A stretch of DNA of 64,000 nucleotides from Gaiella sp038230035 (GCA_038230035.1 JBBRNX010000018.1:1-64000); one strand, 5' to 3'. Counted from the first letter of the stretch, positions 1 through 7,919 are shown. Translations and numbers: made by a program. Notes: generated by a model not told the origin, from the sequence alone.

Positions 1-1
1 C

Positions 2-133
2 CGAAACCGGGCACTCCTGATCCGCTGGTCGAAGAAAGACCAGAACCACCTGGCGCTCCTCCAACTCGCCAGCGGCCTGATCGCCTTCAAGAAAGCACAC
101 ACCACCCGGCTCGCAACCGCCCAAGCGGGATAG
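2..133 (+). pseudogene. IS5/IS4-like DDE transposase, C-terminal end (cut by window edge)
   Basis: The first 43 codons of the window read in frame to a TAG and give the typical tail of an IS5/IS4-group transposase: 'LIRWSKKDQNHLALLQLASG' followed by 'LIAFKKA'. In this family the last alpha helix has the pattern RW..K..N.LAL..LA..L. Only the C-terminus is visible, so I cannot tell whether the element is complete to the left. No inverted repeat is obvious just after the stop. The STAS gene on the other strand ends 3 bp away. Confidence 0.6.
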
Positions 134-136
134 GCC

Positions 137-511
137 CTAAGGCGCCCTGCCGATCATTCGCTCGCGGATACGGGCAAGCGCTTCCTGGCGGGAATACGTC
201 CGGTCGAGCAGCTCGTCGAGACCTGTGAGCTTGAGAACCCGTTCCACGATGGGAGCCGTACCCAACTGCAACACGAACGCCTTGTCCTCCGCCAGCGCCC
301 GCTTATGCGCCCCGATCAACGCCCTGAGGATCGACGAATCAACGAACGTCGCCCGGCTCAGATCAACGATCACACCGCCAGCGTCTTCGAGCGCTTCGCT
401 GAGCGCGGCACGGAACTCGTCGACTAGCGCCAAATCACTCTCACCAACGAGCTCGACGACGCAAACGCGCTTTTCCACCCTCGACGACAGAACCTCTCCT
501 ACACCGATCAC
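137..511 (-). CDS. STAS-domain protein (anti-sigma factor antagonist-like)
   Basis: A 124-aa single-domain STAS protein of the SpoIIAA/RsbV type. The core reads 'VCVVELVGESDLALVDEF', then 'GGVIVDLSRATFVDSSILRA'. The serine in 'VDSS' sits where SpoIIAA-family proteins are phosphorylated by a partner kinase/anti-sigma factor, and the C-terminal helix 'IVERVLKLTGLDELL' is typical. Known members release a sigma factor by binding the anti-sigma kinase when unphosphorylated. No cognate kinase or sigma factor is adjacent, so the partner is unknown. The start is GTG at 511 without a clear Shine-Dalgarno site. The gene lies between transposase fragments inside the putative island. Confidence 0.85.
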   Translation of the reverse strand: MIGVGEVLSSRVEKRVCVVELVGESDLALVDEFRAALSEALEDAGGVIVDLSRATFVDSSILRALIGAHKRALAEDKAFVLQLGTAPIVERVLKLTGLDELLDRTYSRQEALARIRERMIGRAP

Positions 512-991
512 GACCGCCCCCTTTTACTCAGACGAGAACACCCGTAACCGGCGGGAAAAACCCCGCCAGCGTCGATTATCGGGCGCGATGGTACACAACC
601 CAACATCCCGCGACAACACCCTTTCGCGCACCTCCAAAGGGGAGCGGTGTACGTCGAATCGCGACTCTGGCCCGCCGGAAGCGACGTATCCGCTGGCACC
701 TACCGATGCACACCCGGTCGCCGCCTTGCTTGGCAAGGAACGCGGCCGCCGAAGGTAGCCCGGGTGGTTAGTGGCGGACAGCCGCCTTCAGGGGGGAAGG
801 GAAGAGAGCGACTCTCTTCAGCGATGCCACCATCAAGCGTTCCACGACCGGCCGTGTTTCCCTACTGCCCAGCGTGGGTTGGCAGGGCGACTCACAGCGG
901 ATTCTTATGCCCTCCCAAGGACCTTCGGAGGACCGGCGGACAGGCTGGGAGCACCCGGGAACTGCCCCGGACGACCGAAAGGACAACACGA
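512..991. other. Gene-free region upstream of a truncated exported-protein gene
   Basis: No credible gene is seen on either strand; the open frames have no family resemblance and shift composition. The right half (about 760-990) is rich in short complementary segments, for example around 'ggaccttcggaggacc'. It ends in a good Shine-Dalgarno site (aaagga, 973-985 area) serving the ATG at 992, so it is probably the 5' leader of the truncated gene. It does not match any riboswitch consensus I can recall. Confidence 0.5.
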
Positions 992-1078
992 ATGGGTACC
1001 AACGCGAAGAAGGTGCTCGCTGGTGTCGCCGCGCTTGTCGCGCTAGCTCTTGGCGGCTCGGCGATAGCCGGGGCCGCG
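992..1078 (+). pseudogene. Truncated exported protein (signal peptide only)
   Basis: An ATG 9 nt after an AAAGGA ribosome-binding site starts 'MGTNAKKVLAGVAALVALAL', then 'GGSAIAGAAS', a classic Sec signal peptide (basic n-region, hydrophobic core, AGA cleavage region). Immediately after residue about 29 the sequence becomes the reverse complement of an IS110 transposase gene, so the mature protein is missing. The good Shine-Dalgarno site and signal peptide indicate a once-functional gene destroyed by IS110 insertion and later deletion. The identity of the lost protein cannot be told. Confidence 0.6.
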
Positions 1079-1362
1079 TCCGACTTGCCGCGGGTGCGTC
1101 CGGCACGCCGCTGCGGCGCCATCAGCTTCGGCGGCACCCGCACCAGATCCTCACCCTGGCCAACCAGTTGCTGCTCAAGCCAACGCGTCAGCTGCCGGTA
1201 ATCCTCAAGCGCCCACAACCGCTCAGCAGCAAGCGTAGAGGCCCAACCGATCAGCTCATCACTCCCAACCACGACCGTCTGCTCGTCGAGCATCCGGCCC
1301 GCCTCACCAACCGCAACAGCCGTCACCGACTGCTTGTGAACGTCCACTCCGATCACGATCAT
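1079..1362 (-). pseudogene. IS110-family transposase, N-terminal fragment
   Basis: From an ATG at 1362 the frame encodes the RuvC-like DEDD N-terminus of IS110 transposases: 'MIVIGVDVHKQSVTAVAVGE' with the first Asp in GVDVHK, the acidic 'WALEDYRQLTRWL' segment, 'VRVPPKL' and 'RTRGKSDA', the conserved G-K-(S/T)-D-A stretch. After GKSDA it runs into the reverse complement of the signal-peptide gene. The fourth catalytic Asp and the C-terminal Ser domain are absent, so it is inactive. The element's 5' flank should extend to the right of 1362. Confidence 0.8.
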
Positions 1363-1723
1363 TCAACTCGCCTCCAATAGCCGTTGGGGGCGACCGGCGA
1401 GCGGACAGACCTCAATCGAGGCGAAAGCCACGCTCCTATCAGGTCACGCTCGGCGGTCTCGGACGGCGGCGACGACACAACGCTGGCAAGTCAGCCCACG
1501 GGCGACATGCGGGAATAGAGTCAGTCGCCGCCGCCCGAGTCTGCGAACCACGCCGGACACCACCACGACGCGAGCATGACATTGAGTGCGGGAATGACGC
1601 TTGGGCGATTTGGCGCCGTGTGTTCGTAGACTGAGTACGGATGATTCGGGCTGGGGCCCTGCTCGTTGTTGGCCCGCACCGTGATCGACGAGCAATAGGC
1701 ACACGACCAAAGAGGATGTTGAG
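1363..1723. other. Gene-free region (IS110 left-end flank and upstream of lapA-like gene)
   Basis: I see no supportable gene. The part next to 1362 is presumably the non-coding end of the IS110 fragment. The part before 1724 holds an AGGATG-type Shine-Dalgarno site (about 1713-1718) for the LapA-like protein. Open frames here have unlikely composition and no family resemblance. Confidence 0.5.
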
Positions 1724-2035
1724 ATGGAAGACGAACCCCAGCTACCGCAACGGATGCCTGCAACGGAACCTGTCGAGTCCCGTGCGACACGACTGCGCCG
1801 GCACGGCCACCGCGCTCGCCTTTACGCCTCAGCGTTCGCCCTGGTGGCGCTCCTAGTCGTCGTGATCGCACTCGCCGCCGCGAACACGCGCCAGGTGAAG
1901 CTCAGCTGGGTCGTCGGCACAAGCCACGCCTCACTCGTCTGGATCATCCTTGCCGCCGCCGTTCTCGGCTGGCTGCTGGGAATCACAACCAGCGTCATCT
2001 TCCACCTGCGGACCCGGCGACGACGTGCAGCTTAA
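1724..2035 (+). CDS. LapA-domain (DUF1049-like) small membrane protein
   Basis: A 103-aa protein with two transmembrane segments: 'FALVALLVVVIALAAANT' (about residues 39-56) and 'VWIILAAAVLGWLLGITT' (about 71-88), joined by a short loop 'RQVKLSWVVGTSHASL'. It has a basic C-terminal tail. The N-Q/R-V-x-L/F pattern just after TM1 and the GxxxG-like TM2 are typical of the LapA domain. In proteobacteria LapA works in lipopolysaccharide assembly; in actinobacteria the role of these proteins is unknown. Translation starts after an AGGA Shine-Dalgarno site. The N-terminal 30 residues are polar and probably cytoplasmic. Confidence 0.8.
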   Translation: MEDEPQLPQRMPATEPVESRATRLRRHGHRARLYASAFALVALLVVVIALAAANTRQVKLSWVVGTSHASLVWIILAAAVLGWLLGITTSVIFHLRTRRRRAA

Positions 2036-2230
2036 GCCGCGCCGCTCCTGAACCCCGCAACGGATTGACTCACGCTGACATGCCCCAGTGCGGGAAGTCC
2101 CCTGAAGATGTGAGCCTGGATCGGCCGGAGTAGCGATGAGTTTCAGGTGGTTAGTCAGTCTCTTGCTGCGCGAGGGTTCGTGGCAGGGTGAGATGCGGCC
2201 AGAGCAGGCCGCCCGACAAAGGAGCATGAG

Positions 2231-2578
2231 ATGGCCCGGTATCTGATCTCGTTCGACGACGGCGCGATGATCTTCCCCGAGGAGGAGTTGCCCGACGTGG
2301 CCGAGGCTGCCCACGCGGTGGTTCAAAAGGCCATGGACGCCGGCGTGTGGGTGTTCGGCGGCGGGCTGTACTCCGATGAGAAGCTGAGTGTGGTTGCCAC
2401 CGATGGGACGGTCACTGACGGCCCGTACCCGGAGAGCAAGGCGTACATCGGCGGACTCTCGGTCGTCGACGTTCCCTCACGCGAGGAGGCGCTGGAGTGG
2501 GCGGCCAAGATCGCGGTGGCATGCCGCTGTGCTCAAGATGTTCGCGAGTTCCTGCCCGACCCGGCGGTGGGCAACTGA
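2231..2578 (+). CDS. YciI-like (YCII/DGPF domain) protein
   Basis: A 115-aa protein of the YCII-related, ferredoxin-like fold family. It opens 'MARYLISFDDGAMI', has 'AGVWVFGGGLYSD', and the diagnostic 'VTDGPYPESKAYIGGLSVVD' which contains the DGP[FY] motif, then 'SREEALEWAAKI'. Family members are small dimeric proteins of poorly known function, often next to ECF sigma factors in actinobacteria. A strong Shine-Dalgarno site (aaaggagc) lies 7 nt before the ATG. No sigma-factor gene is adjacent here. Confidence 0.88.
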   Translation: MARYLISFDDGAMIFPEEELPDVAEAAHAVVQKAMDAGVWVFGGGLYSDEKLSVVATDGTVTDGPYPESKAYIGGLSVVDVPSREEALEWAAKIAVACRCAQDVREFLPDPAVGN

Positions 2579-2688
2579 TCGAAGCCCCACATGCCGGTTC
2601 ATGCCCACCGCGCCCCGAACAAAACAACCGCCTGCCCGAGTATTCAGGAATGACGGTTGAGATCGGTACGCCGGGCCAGCGCTTCGGG

Positions 2689-3237
2689 TTAGAAGACGAA
2701 GGGCACGAGCATCTTGGTCGAACGCTTGTAGACCGGGTAGTCGTTCGGGAACTCCTCGGTCAGGTAGCGCTCCTCGACGGTCGCGCTGTAAAGGAAGTAG
2801 ACACCGGCAAGGACTATGGGGGTCAGCCACAGCCAGCTCAGCGCAACGGCGGTGCCGACGCCCGCGATCAGGATGCCCGAATAGATCGGGTGGCGCACCA
2901 GGTGGTAGGGGCCGCTGGTCACGAGCTCCGGATCGTCCTTCCGCGTCATCGGGGTGCCCCAGTTGCGTCCGATGTGCAGGCGCGCCCAGATCGCGAATGC
3001 CAACCCCAGGACGAAGAGGCCAAGCCCGAGGCCGGCGCGCCACGGATCGGTGTTATGGCCGTGGCCGCGAAACGCTCCCAACCGGAACAAGGCGATCACG
3101 ATGACAACGATCACCGCTCTGATCCGTAGCTCGCGCGACCACGGAACACGGCCTCTTTTCATCGAGAAGGCTGCCACGATCCAATAGAGCCAGAATGCCG
3201 CCCATCCAACGGCGAAGACGAACCCGACCGCTCTCAT
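2689..3237 (-). CDS. Isoprenylcysteine/phospholipid methyltransferase-family membrane protein
   Basis: A 182-aa integral membrane protein with about five hydrophobic segments. The C-terminal half has the ICMT/PEMT signature: 'GPYHLVRHPIYSGILIAG' (the RHPxY(S/T)G SAM-site motif) and 'EERYLTEEFPNDYPVYK' (the E..L...F...Y..Y element). Such proteins methylate a lipid or prenyl-cysteine substrate using SAM; the substrate cannot be predicted. I chose the ATG at 3237 because the frame upstream has soluble, Arg/Ser-rich composition unlike the family. It is convergent with the YciI-like gene. Confidence 0.85.
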   Translation of the reverse strand: MRAVGFVFAVGWAAFWLYWIVAAFSMKRGRVPWSRELRIRAVIVVIVIALFRLGAFRGHGHNTDPWRAGLGLGLFVLGLAFAIWARLHIGRNWGTPMTRKDDPELVTSGPYHLVRHPIYSGILIAGVGTAVALSWLWLTPIVLAGVYFLYSATVEERYLTEEFPNDYPVYKRSTKMLVPFVF

Positions 3238-3462
3238 CCAGACCCACAGTGCCACAGAACCGCTAATGCAAGAACCCCCGCCGCGGCCGCCAGAAGTCCC
3301 CGAGCGTCGGCTACGAGACCCTCGGCTGTGCCAGTGTTCACGAATGACGCCTGACACCGGGACTTCGATCGGCGAGCGACCGATGAGAATCGCCGGGCTA
3401 CGGAGTCCTGGCTCCTGGCAGCGACTCGAACCGCCTTATCGCGAATGGAAGGAGAAACTCAC

Positions 3463-3933
3463 ATGATCACGGCTGACCGCTCCCTGGAGCTCGAGGAGTT
3501 CGCCCGTGAAGCACGGCGCCGATTCGAGGCTGGCGATACAGCCTGGTTCGAAGCCACCACGGCCTACGGCGAAGTGAGCTCCTTCGGCACGGCGCCAGAA
3601 GAGCAGTCACGGGGCCGAGACGCCGTGCTCGCACTCACAACGGAGCAGATACGCGAGATGAACGAGACAGCGAAACTGGACATTGCCGCGCCCGAGGAGG
3701 GTGGCGAGGACGATGTAGTGGAGGCGTATCAGGCCGGCGATGTGGGCTGGATCGTGACCCATGGCCGATTCACCTTCGAGGACGGATCGTGGACCGCTAA
3801 TCGAGTCGTGAGCGTGGTAGTCCGCGATCCAAACGGAGGCGAGTGGAAAAGCGTTCTCACCGCCTCCCAAATCCTAGTGCCGAACGATCTGCTGCTACCA
3901 GACTCGCCGCTCCGCAACCCTACCGAGAGTTAG
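3463..3933 (+). CDS. SnoaL-like / NTF2-fold domain protein
   Basis: A 156-aa soluble protein starting at an ATG with a good Shine-Dalgarno site (ggaaggagaa, 7-8 nt away). The pattern 'FEAGDTAWFEATTAYGEVSS', a 'GTAPEEQSRGRDAVLAL' loop, 'VGWIVTHGRFTFEDG' and 'RVVSVVVRDPNGGEWKSVLT' fits the cone-shaped NTF2/SnoaL fold: long N-terminal helices, then a curved sheet. Members bind or transform small molecules or serve as association domains, so no function can be assigned. It is the last ordinary gene before the gene-poor end of the putative island. Confidence 0.7.
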   Translation: MITADRSLELEEFAREARRRFEAGDTAWFEATTAYGEVSSFGTAPEEQSRGRDAVLALTTEQIREMNETAKLDIAAPEEGGEDDVVEAYQAGDVGWIVTHGRFTFEDGSWTANRVVSVVVRDPNGGEWKSVLTASQILVPNDLLLPDSPLRNPTES

Positions 3934-4379
3934 CGACTGCACCCACCGATCCGAAGCCTGACCTGGGCGAGTGCACGAGCTGGTGCCTGAGTAGCAGCGG
4001 GTGGTGCGCGGTGGCGGCTGGCGCGGGGCCAGCCGCGGAGGGCGATCCCGCGCGGCTGCGCCGCGCTGCTCTTCCTTTACTTGTATTAGCAACGTAACTC
4101 GTCGGGGGTGTGTTTGCCGCCGCTGCCGCCGGTCTCCCCCCGGTTTTGGCCCGGCTTGGGGGCCCGGCGTGACCTCCGGCTTGCTCGGCTCGACTCCGCG
4201 GCCGCTCCGCTAAGCCCTTTCGGCGTGGACGCGTCTGGCCGGCTTGAACACGCTGAAGTCTGGCCAACGGATGGCCAACATCCCTGCAAATCAACATGTT
4301 TCTCGGTTAGCCTAACCGAGGGCCAAAGTGGCCGGATAGCGGTCTCGGGCCATCCGGCTGCGGCGGCCATGGCCGGCGA
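3934..4379. other. Gene-free region with a 19-bp palindrome
   Basis: No credible gene: open frames on both strands are Arg/Pro/Ala-rich shadows. It holds a perfect inverted repeat ctcggttag-c-ctaaccgag at 4302-4320, two copies of tggccaac (about 4262-4279) and a gctggc/gccagc pair near 4016-4032. The palindrome lies downstream of the excisionase-like gene on the minus strand. It could be its terminator or a binding site for island recombination proteins. Confidence 0.5.
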
Positions 4380-4688
4380 TCATTGCGGCTCGAGCTTCAA
4401 CGAGCCGTTCCGTGCAAGCCAGTCTTCAAGCTCACGGGTCGCGATCAGAACCTTCCTGCCGCGGCGCACGAGACGGAGTTCGTGCTGGATGTGCTCGGAG
4501 AAGAAGTCCAGGCTGACGCCCAGGGGGCAGACGCCTCCGCTGGTGTCATGGCCAGTCGCAACTTCGGTCATTCGATGACGGCGAGTCGCGGAGCCGGCGT
4601 CCGATTCGGCGGCTGAATCCGTGGTCACAATGGTCACACTCAGCGTTCGTTCGGGTTCGCTGGCGTTCAGAGGTGCTTCCGGAAACAC
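4380..4688 (-). CDS. Excisionase-like winged-helix DNA-binding protein
   Basis: The C-terminal half carries the compact MerR/excisionase fold: 'LGVSLDFFSEHIQHELRLVR', then 'RGRKVLIATRELEDWLARNG'. The pattern S-x-DFF...(H/V)...LR-x-VRRGRK-x-L(I/V)...LE-WL is typical of actinobacterial Xis/AlpA-like proteins, which bend DNA near att sites or act as small regulators. The first about 39 residues are low-complexity; the true start may be the ATG at 4571. The gene sits within 60 bp of a tRNA 3' remnant, where excision genes of integrative elements lie. No integrase is visible in the window. Confidence 0.7.
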   Translation of the reverse strand: MFPEAPLNASEPERTLSVTIVTTDSAAESDAGSATRRHRMTEVATGHDTSGGVCPLGVSLDFFSEHIQHELRLVRRGRKVLIATRELEDWLARNGSLKLEPQ

Positions 4689-4744
4689 CTGCTAATCCGG
4701 CATTTCACCGAACGCGCGCGAACGGGTGCGAACGGGTGCCATGA

Positions 4745-4787
4745 GTCGACAAGCTGGGGGTCACTGGTTCGAGCCCAGTACCGCCCA
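4745..4787 (+). other. tRNA 3'-end remnant, candidate attachment site (att) of an integrated element
   Basis: The sequence contains a perfect T-arm (actgg-ttcgagc-ccagt, 4763-4779) followed by 'accgccca', the acceptor 3' strand of a tRNA gene. A matching 5' half (D-arm, acceptor 5' strand 'tgggcgg') is absent in the 100 bases before it. This is what site-specific integration into a tRNA 3' end leaves at the far end of an element. Two tandem copies of gcgaacgggt (about 4718-4737) just inside resemble recombinase arm sites. Tandem hairpins follow at once, as for a tRNA terminator. The tRNA species cannot be told from this part. Confidence 0.65.
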
Positions 4788-4802
4788 TTCTTCCGCAAAC
4801 AG

Positions 4803-4849
4803 CCTTCTCGCTTTGCGAGAAGGACGAAACCGCCGTCGCGGTTTCTTCT
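4803..4849 (+). terminator. Tandem hairpin terminators downstream of tRNA remnant
   Basis: Two perfect hairpins lie back to back: ccttctcgc-ttt-gcgagaagg (4803-4823, 9-bp stem) and gaaaccgc-cgtc-gcggtttc (4826-4845, 8-bp stem). The second is followed by the T-rich ttct. Their position just after a tRNA 3' end fits the native terminators of the tRNA transcript, so sequence to the right should be ancestral chromosome. Confidence 0.7.
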
Positions 4850-5042
4850 GCGCTAGGGACCACCCTTCGCACCGCTTCGCTTTCCTGCTCGGGTGACCTG
4901 CGGCACGGAGCCACGCTCGGCCGATGAGATCCGCGCCTCGGTGCGGTCATAGCGAGAAAGACGACCGAGAGAGAAAGGACGAGCCCATGAAGCTGACGAC
5001 CATGACGCACATGTCAACCACCGCCGCGGCGGTCGACACACG

Positions 5043-5665
5043 ATGAACGCGCCCGGCTTTATCACCATCACGCCGGTCCGTGTTGCCGACCTGCTCGCCG
5101 AGAGCGAGCGGATGCCGGTCTACGTGCACGTCATCGACCATCCCGACGCGCGCGTGCTGGTCGACACCGGCATGACGGAGCTGCACCCGGCTGTCGCCGA
5201 CCTCGATCCGCGCCTCTGTCCGCTGAGTGAGCAGGACTTCGACCTCGCCGGCGTCGACATCGTCGTCAACACACACCTGCACTTCGACCACTGCGGCGGG
5301 AACCTCTGTTCGCCGGCAGGCCGATTTACGTTCAGCGTCGGGAGCTCGACGAGGCGCGGAGCGAGGACGACTACACGATTCTCGAGTGGGTCGAGGCGCC
5401 CGGCGTTGAGTACGTGCCGGTCGACGGCGAGCTCGAGCTGCTTCCCGGGCTCCGGCTCCTCCCGGCGCCGGGGCACACACGCGGCATGCAGGTGGTCGTC
5501 GTCGAGACGGGCGGCCCTCCGGTCGTCGTCGGCGGTGACGTGGCGGTTTGGCTCGGCGAGCTCGACGAGCCGCGCACCGAAGGCCAGCTCCGGGTGCGCG
5601 CGCTCGAACCCGACCTGGTCTGGCTCGCACACGCGCACGAGCCGTGGCGACCCCGAACCGTCTAA
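5043..5665 (+). pseudogene. Metallo-beta-lactamase-fold hydrolase (lactonase-like), one frameshift
   Basis: Residues 1-87 read in one frame through the metal-binding motif 'VDIVVNTHLHFDHCGGN' (HxHxDH). The rest continues in another frame: 'LFAGRPIYVQRRELDEAR', 'PAPGHTRGMQVVVVE' (second metal His), 'VVVGGDVAVW' (bridging Asp) and a final His in 'VWLAHAHEPW'. Restoring one C at 5303-5304 (aacctc to aaccctc) joins the two parts as a normal AHL-lactonase-like MBL protein of about 207 aa. The ATG overlaps the stop of a tiny 19-codon ORF (4987-5046) that has its own Shine-Dalgarno site. The frameshift may be a sequencing error or real loss. Confidence 0.75.
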
Positions 5666-5773
5666 TGCATCACGCCGGCGCTCTTCTTCGACCACGGAAA
5701 CCCCGCAAATGGTCGGTCAGCTCGGGAGTCGGCATGTCGACTGAGGTCACATCACCCTCTCGAGCAGCGCTCA

Positions 5774-5799
5774 GCGTCTTTGGCGGGTTCGAAAGACGC
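5774..5799. terminator. Hairpin between MBL hydrolase and thrS
   Basis: gcgtcttt and aaagacgc form an 8-bp perfect stem around a 10-nt loop. No T tract follows, so it is a weak intrinsic terminator candidate or simply a structured 3' end of the upstream transcript. The rest of the 5666-5875 gap shows no gene. Confidence 0.35.
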
Positions 5800-5875
5800 C
5801 CAGTTAGGACCATGTCCTCTCTGCCTGTCGGGATCCGCTAGCACGGTGCGAGCCGCCCATGCTGGTCGACGCGAC

Positions 5876-5881
5876 TATCCT
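5876..5881 (+). promoter_or_regulatory. -10 element of a leaderless thrS promoter
   Basis: TATCCT ends 7 nt before the ATG at 5889, with no Shine-Dalgarno site between. Transcription from it would begin at or next to the A of the start codon. The same geometry recurs at many other genes in this window. Confidence 0.5.
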
Positions 5882-5888
5882 CGTCGGG

Positions 5889-7787
5889 ATGAAAGTCGTG
5901 CTGCCCAACGACACCGAGCTGGAGCTGCCCGACGGTGCTTCGGGGCTCGATGCTGCGCGCGCGATCGGGCCGAAGCTCGCCGAGCAGGCGGTGCTCGTGC
6001 GAGCCAACGGCGAGACGCGTGATCTGCGGCTTTCGCTGGCCGACGGCGAGCGGATCCAGATCCTGACCACCCGAGACACCGCGGATCCGGACGCGCTCTA
6101 CGCGCTACGCCACTCAGCGGCGCACCTGCTGGCCGAGGCGGTGCGCCGGCTGTATCCGGGCGTGAAGGTCGCGATCGGGCCGCCGATCGAGAACGGCTTC
6201 TACTACGACTTCGAGTTCCCACAGCCGATCGGCGAGGGCGATTTGGACGCGATCGAGGCAGAGGTGGCGCGGGAGATAGCCGAGGGCCGCGAGTGGGTCC
6301 GCGAGGAGATCGCGCGCGAGGAGGCCGTCGAGCGCTTCGCGGCTGAAGGAGAGCCGTACAAGGTCGAGCTCGTCGGCACCGCGGAGGGCGACATCTCGCT
6401 CTATACGCAGGGCGACTTCACCGATCTCTGCCGCGGCCCGCACCTGCAGAACGCGTCGCCGATCAAAGCGTTCAAGCTGACGAGCCTGGCGGGCGCCTAC
6501 TGGCGTGGCGACGAGAAGAACGCGCAGCTGACGCGGATCTACGGGACGGCGTTCTATTCGCAGGCCGACCTCGACGCCTACCTCGAGCGACTCGAGCAGG
6601 CGAAGGCGCGCGATCACCGTCGACTCGGCTCAGAACTCGGTCTCTTCCACTTCGATGAGCATTCACCGGGCTCGGCCTTCTGGCATCCGAAAGGGATGGC
6701 GATCTGGAACGCACTAGAGGACGTCCGTCGCCGCGAGAACCGGAGGCGCGGCTACGTCGAGGTGAAGACGCCGCTGATCTACGACAAGGCGCTCTGGGTG
6801 ACGTCGGGCCACTGGGAGAAGTTCCGCGAGAACATGTTCCAGATCCCCCTCGATGACGACCAGATCTACGGGATCAAGCCGATGAACTGCCCCGGTCACA
6901 TGCTGCTCTTCGGAAGCGAGCTCCGGTCCTACCGAGAGCTCCCGCTGCGCTACGCGGAAGCGGCACCCTTGCACCGCAACGAGCTCGCCGGAGCGCTGCA
7001 CGGCTTGACGCGCGTGCGGCACGTCACGCAGGACGACGCACACATCTTCTGCACCGAAGACCAGATCCCGTCGGAGCTCGACGCCTGCATCGACTATCTG
7101 AACTACCTCTACGGTCTCGTTGGGTTGGAGGCGCGTGCCGAGTTCTCGACAAGGCCCGACGACAAGCTCGGCAGCGACGACGAGTGGGACTTCTCCGAAG
7201 AGGCTCTGGAGGCCGCGCTCAAGCGAAACACCATCGACTACGAGATCGGCGCGGGGGAAGGCTCATTCTATGGGCCGAAGATCGACATCCACGCTACGGA
7301 CGTCCTCGGGCGCTCATGGCAGCTCGGGACGATCCAGCTCGACCGGCAGATGCCGGCGCGATTCGGGCTCACCTACATGGGCTCAGACAACGCGGAGCAC
7401 CAGGTGTTCGTGATCCACCGGGCGCTGTACGGTTCCTTCGAGCGGTTCATCGCGATCCTGATCGAGCACTACGGTGGCGCGTTCCCGTTCTGGCTCGCGC
7501 CCCTGCAGGCCCGCGTGATCCCAGTTGCAGAACCCTATCGCGAAGCCGCGAACGCGCTGCGCGAGCGTGTTCACGCGGCCGGCTATCGCGTTGATCTGGA
7601 CGAGCGGGACGACACTCTGGGCAAGCGGATCCGCGACGCAGAGGTCGAGAAGATCCCGTACGTGATCGTCTATGGCGACCGCGAGTCCGATGCGTCGCTC
7701 GCCGTCCGCGAGCACGGAGGCGGCCAGTCGACAAAGTCGCTCGAAGGGCTCTTGACCGAGTTTGCTGCGCTCGATGCTAAGGTCTAG
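5889..7787 (+). CDS. thrS: Threonine--tRNA ligase
   Basis: A 632-aa class II synthetase that charges tRNA-Thr in the cytoplasm. It has a TGS domain (about 1-60, 'MKVVLPNDTELELPDGASGL'), an editing/SAD region with 'HSAAHLLAEAVRR' and 'YTQGDFTDLCRGPHL', and a catalytic core with 'PMNCPGHMLLF', 'ARAEFSTRPDDKLGSD' and 'TRVRHVTQDDAHIFCT'. The anticodon-binding domain follows at about 530-632. All hallmark motifs are intact and the length is normal. The start at 5889 is preferred over the ATG at 5859 because it begins exactly at the TGS domain and sits 7 nt from a -10 box. It heads the thrS-infC-rpmI-rplT block. Confidence 0.97.
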   Translation: MKVVLPNDTELELPDGASGLDAARAIGPKLAEQAVLVRANGETRDLRLSLADGERIQILTTRDTADPDALYALRHSAAHLLAEAVRRLYPGVKVAIGPPIENGFYYDFEFPQPIGEGDLDAIEAEVAREIAEGREWVREEIAREEAVERFAAEGEPYKVELVGTAEGDISLYTQGDFTDLCRGPHLQNASPIKAFKLTSLAGAYWRGDEKNAQLTRIYGTAFYSQADLDAYLERLEQAKARDHRRLGSELGLFHFDEHSPGSAFWHPKGMAIWNALEDVRRRENRRRGYVEVKTPLIYDKALWVTSGHWEKFRENMFQIPLDDDQIYGIKPMNCPGHMLLFGSELRSYRELPLRYAEAAPLHRNELAGALHGLTRVRHVTQDDAHIFCTEDQIPSELDACIDYLNYLYGLVGLEARAEFSTRPDDKLGSDDEWDFSEEALEAALKRNTIDYEIGAGEGSFYGPKIDIHATDVLGRSWQLGTIQLDRQMPARFGLTYMGSDNAEHQVFVIHRALYGSFERFIAILIEHYGGAFPFWLAPLQARVIPVAEPYREAANALRERVHAAGYRVDLDERDDTLGKRIRDAEVEKIPYVIVYGDRESDASLAVREHGGGQSTKSLEGLLTEFAALDAKV

Positions 7788-7888
7788 ACCTGCCAAGCAG
7801 GAGCGGACCCGCCCCTCACCTCCCGGACATGCTCTTGGGGGTTCAACCGAGTCGACGATCGACCAGGACCCGGTTGTGGGAAAACGGT

Positions 7889-7919
7889 GCCGCTGCTTGC
7901 AGCGGCATTTGTGTTGTTC
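7889..7919 (+). terminator. thrS terminator or infC leader attenuator
   Basis: gccgctgc-tt-gcagcggc (7889-7906) forms a strong hairpin followed by atttgtgttgtt, a T-rich run. It is preceded by gggaaaac. It lies between thrS and infC, 33 nt before the infC start. It could end thrS transcription or act as an attenuator of the infC-rpmI-rplT operon, as leader hairpins do in other phyla. Confidence 0.6.

Noticed and set aside
3934..4379. Several 60-155-codon ORFs on both strands in the island end
   Set aside because: All are Arg/Pro/Ala-rich without ribosome-binding sites or family resemblance; treated as non-coding.
4705..5010. Minus-strand ORF containing 'MGGTGLEPVTPSL'
   Set aside because: It is the translated reverse complement of the tRNA 3' remnant; such peptides are widespread annotation artefacts.
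4987..5046. 19-codon ORF (MKLTTMTHMSTTAAAVDTR) as the true start of the MBL hydrolase
   Set aside because: It has a good Shine-Dalgarno site, but it is in another frame and ends across the MBL ATG. It may be a coupled leader peptide, and the MBL N-terminus is complete from 5043.
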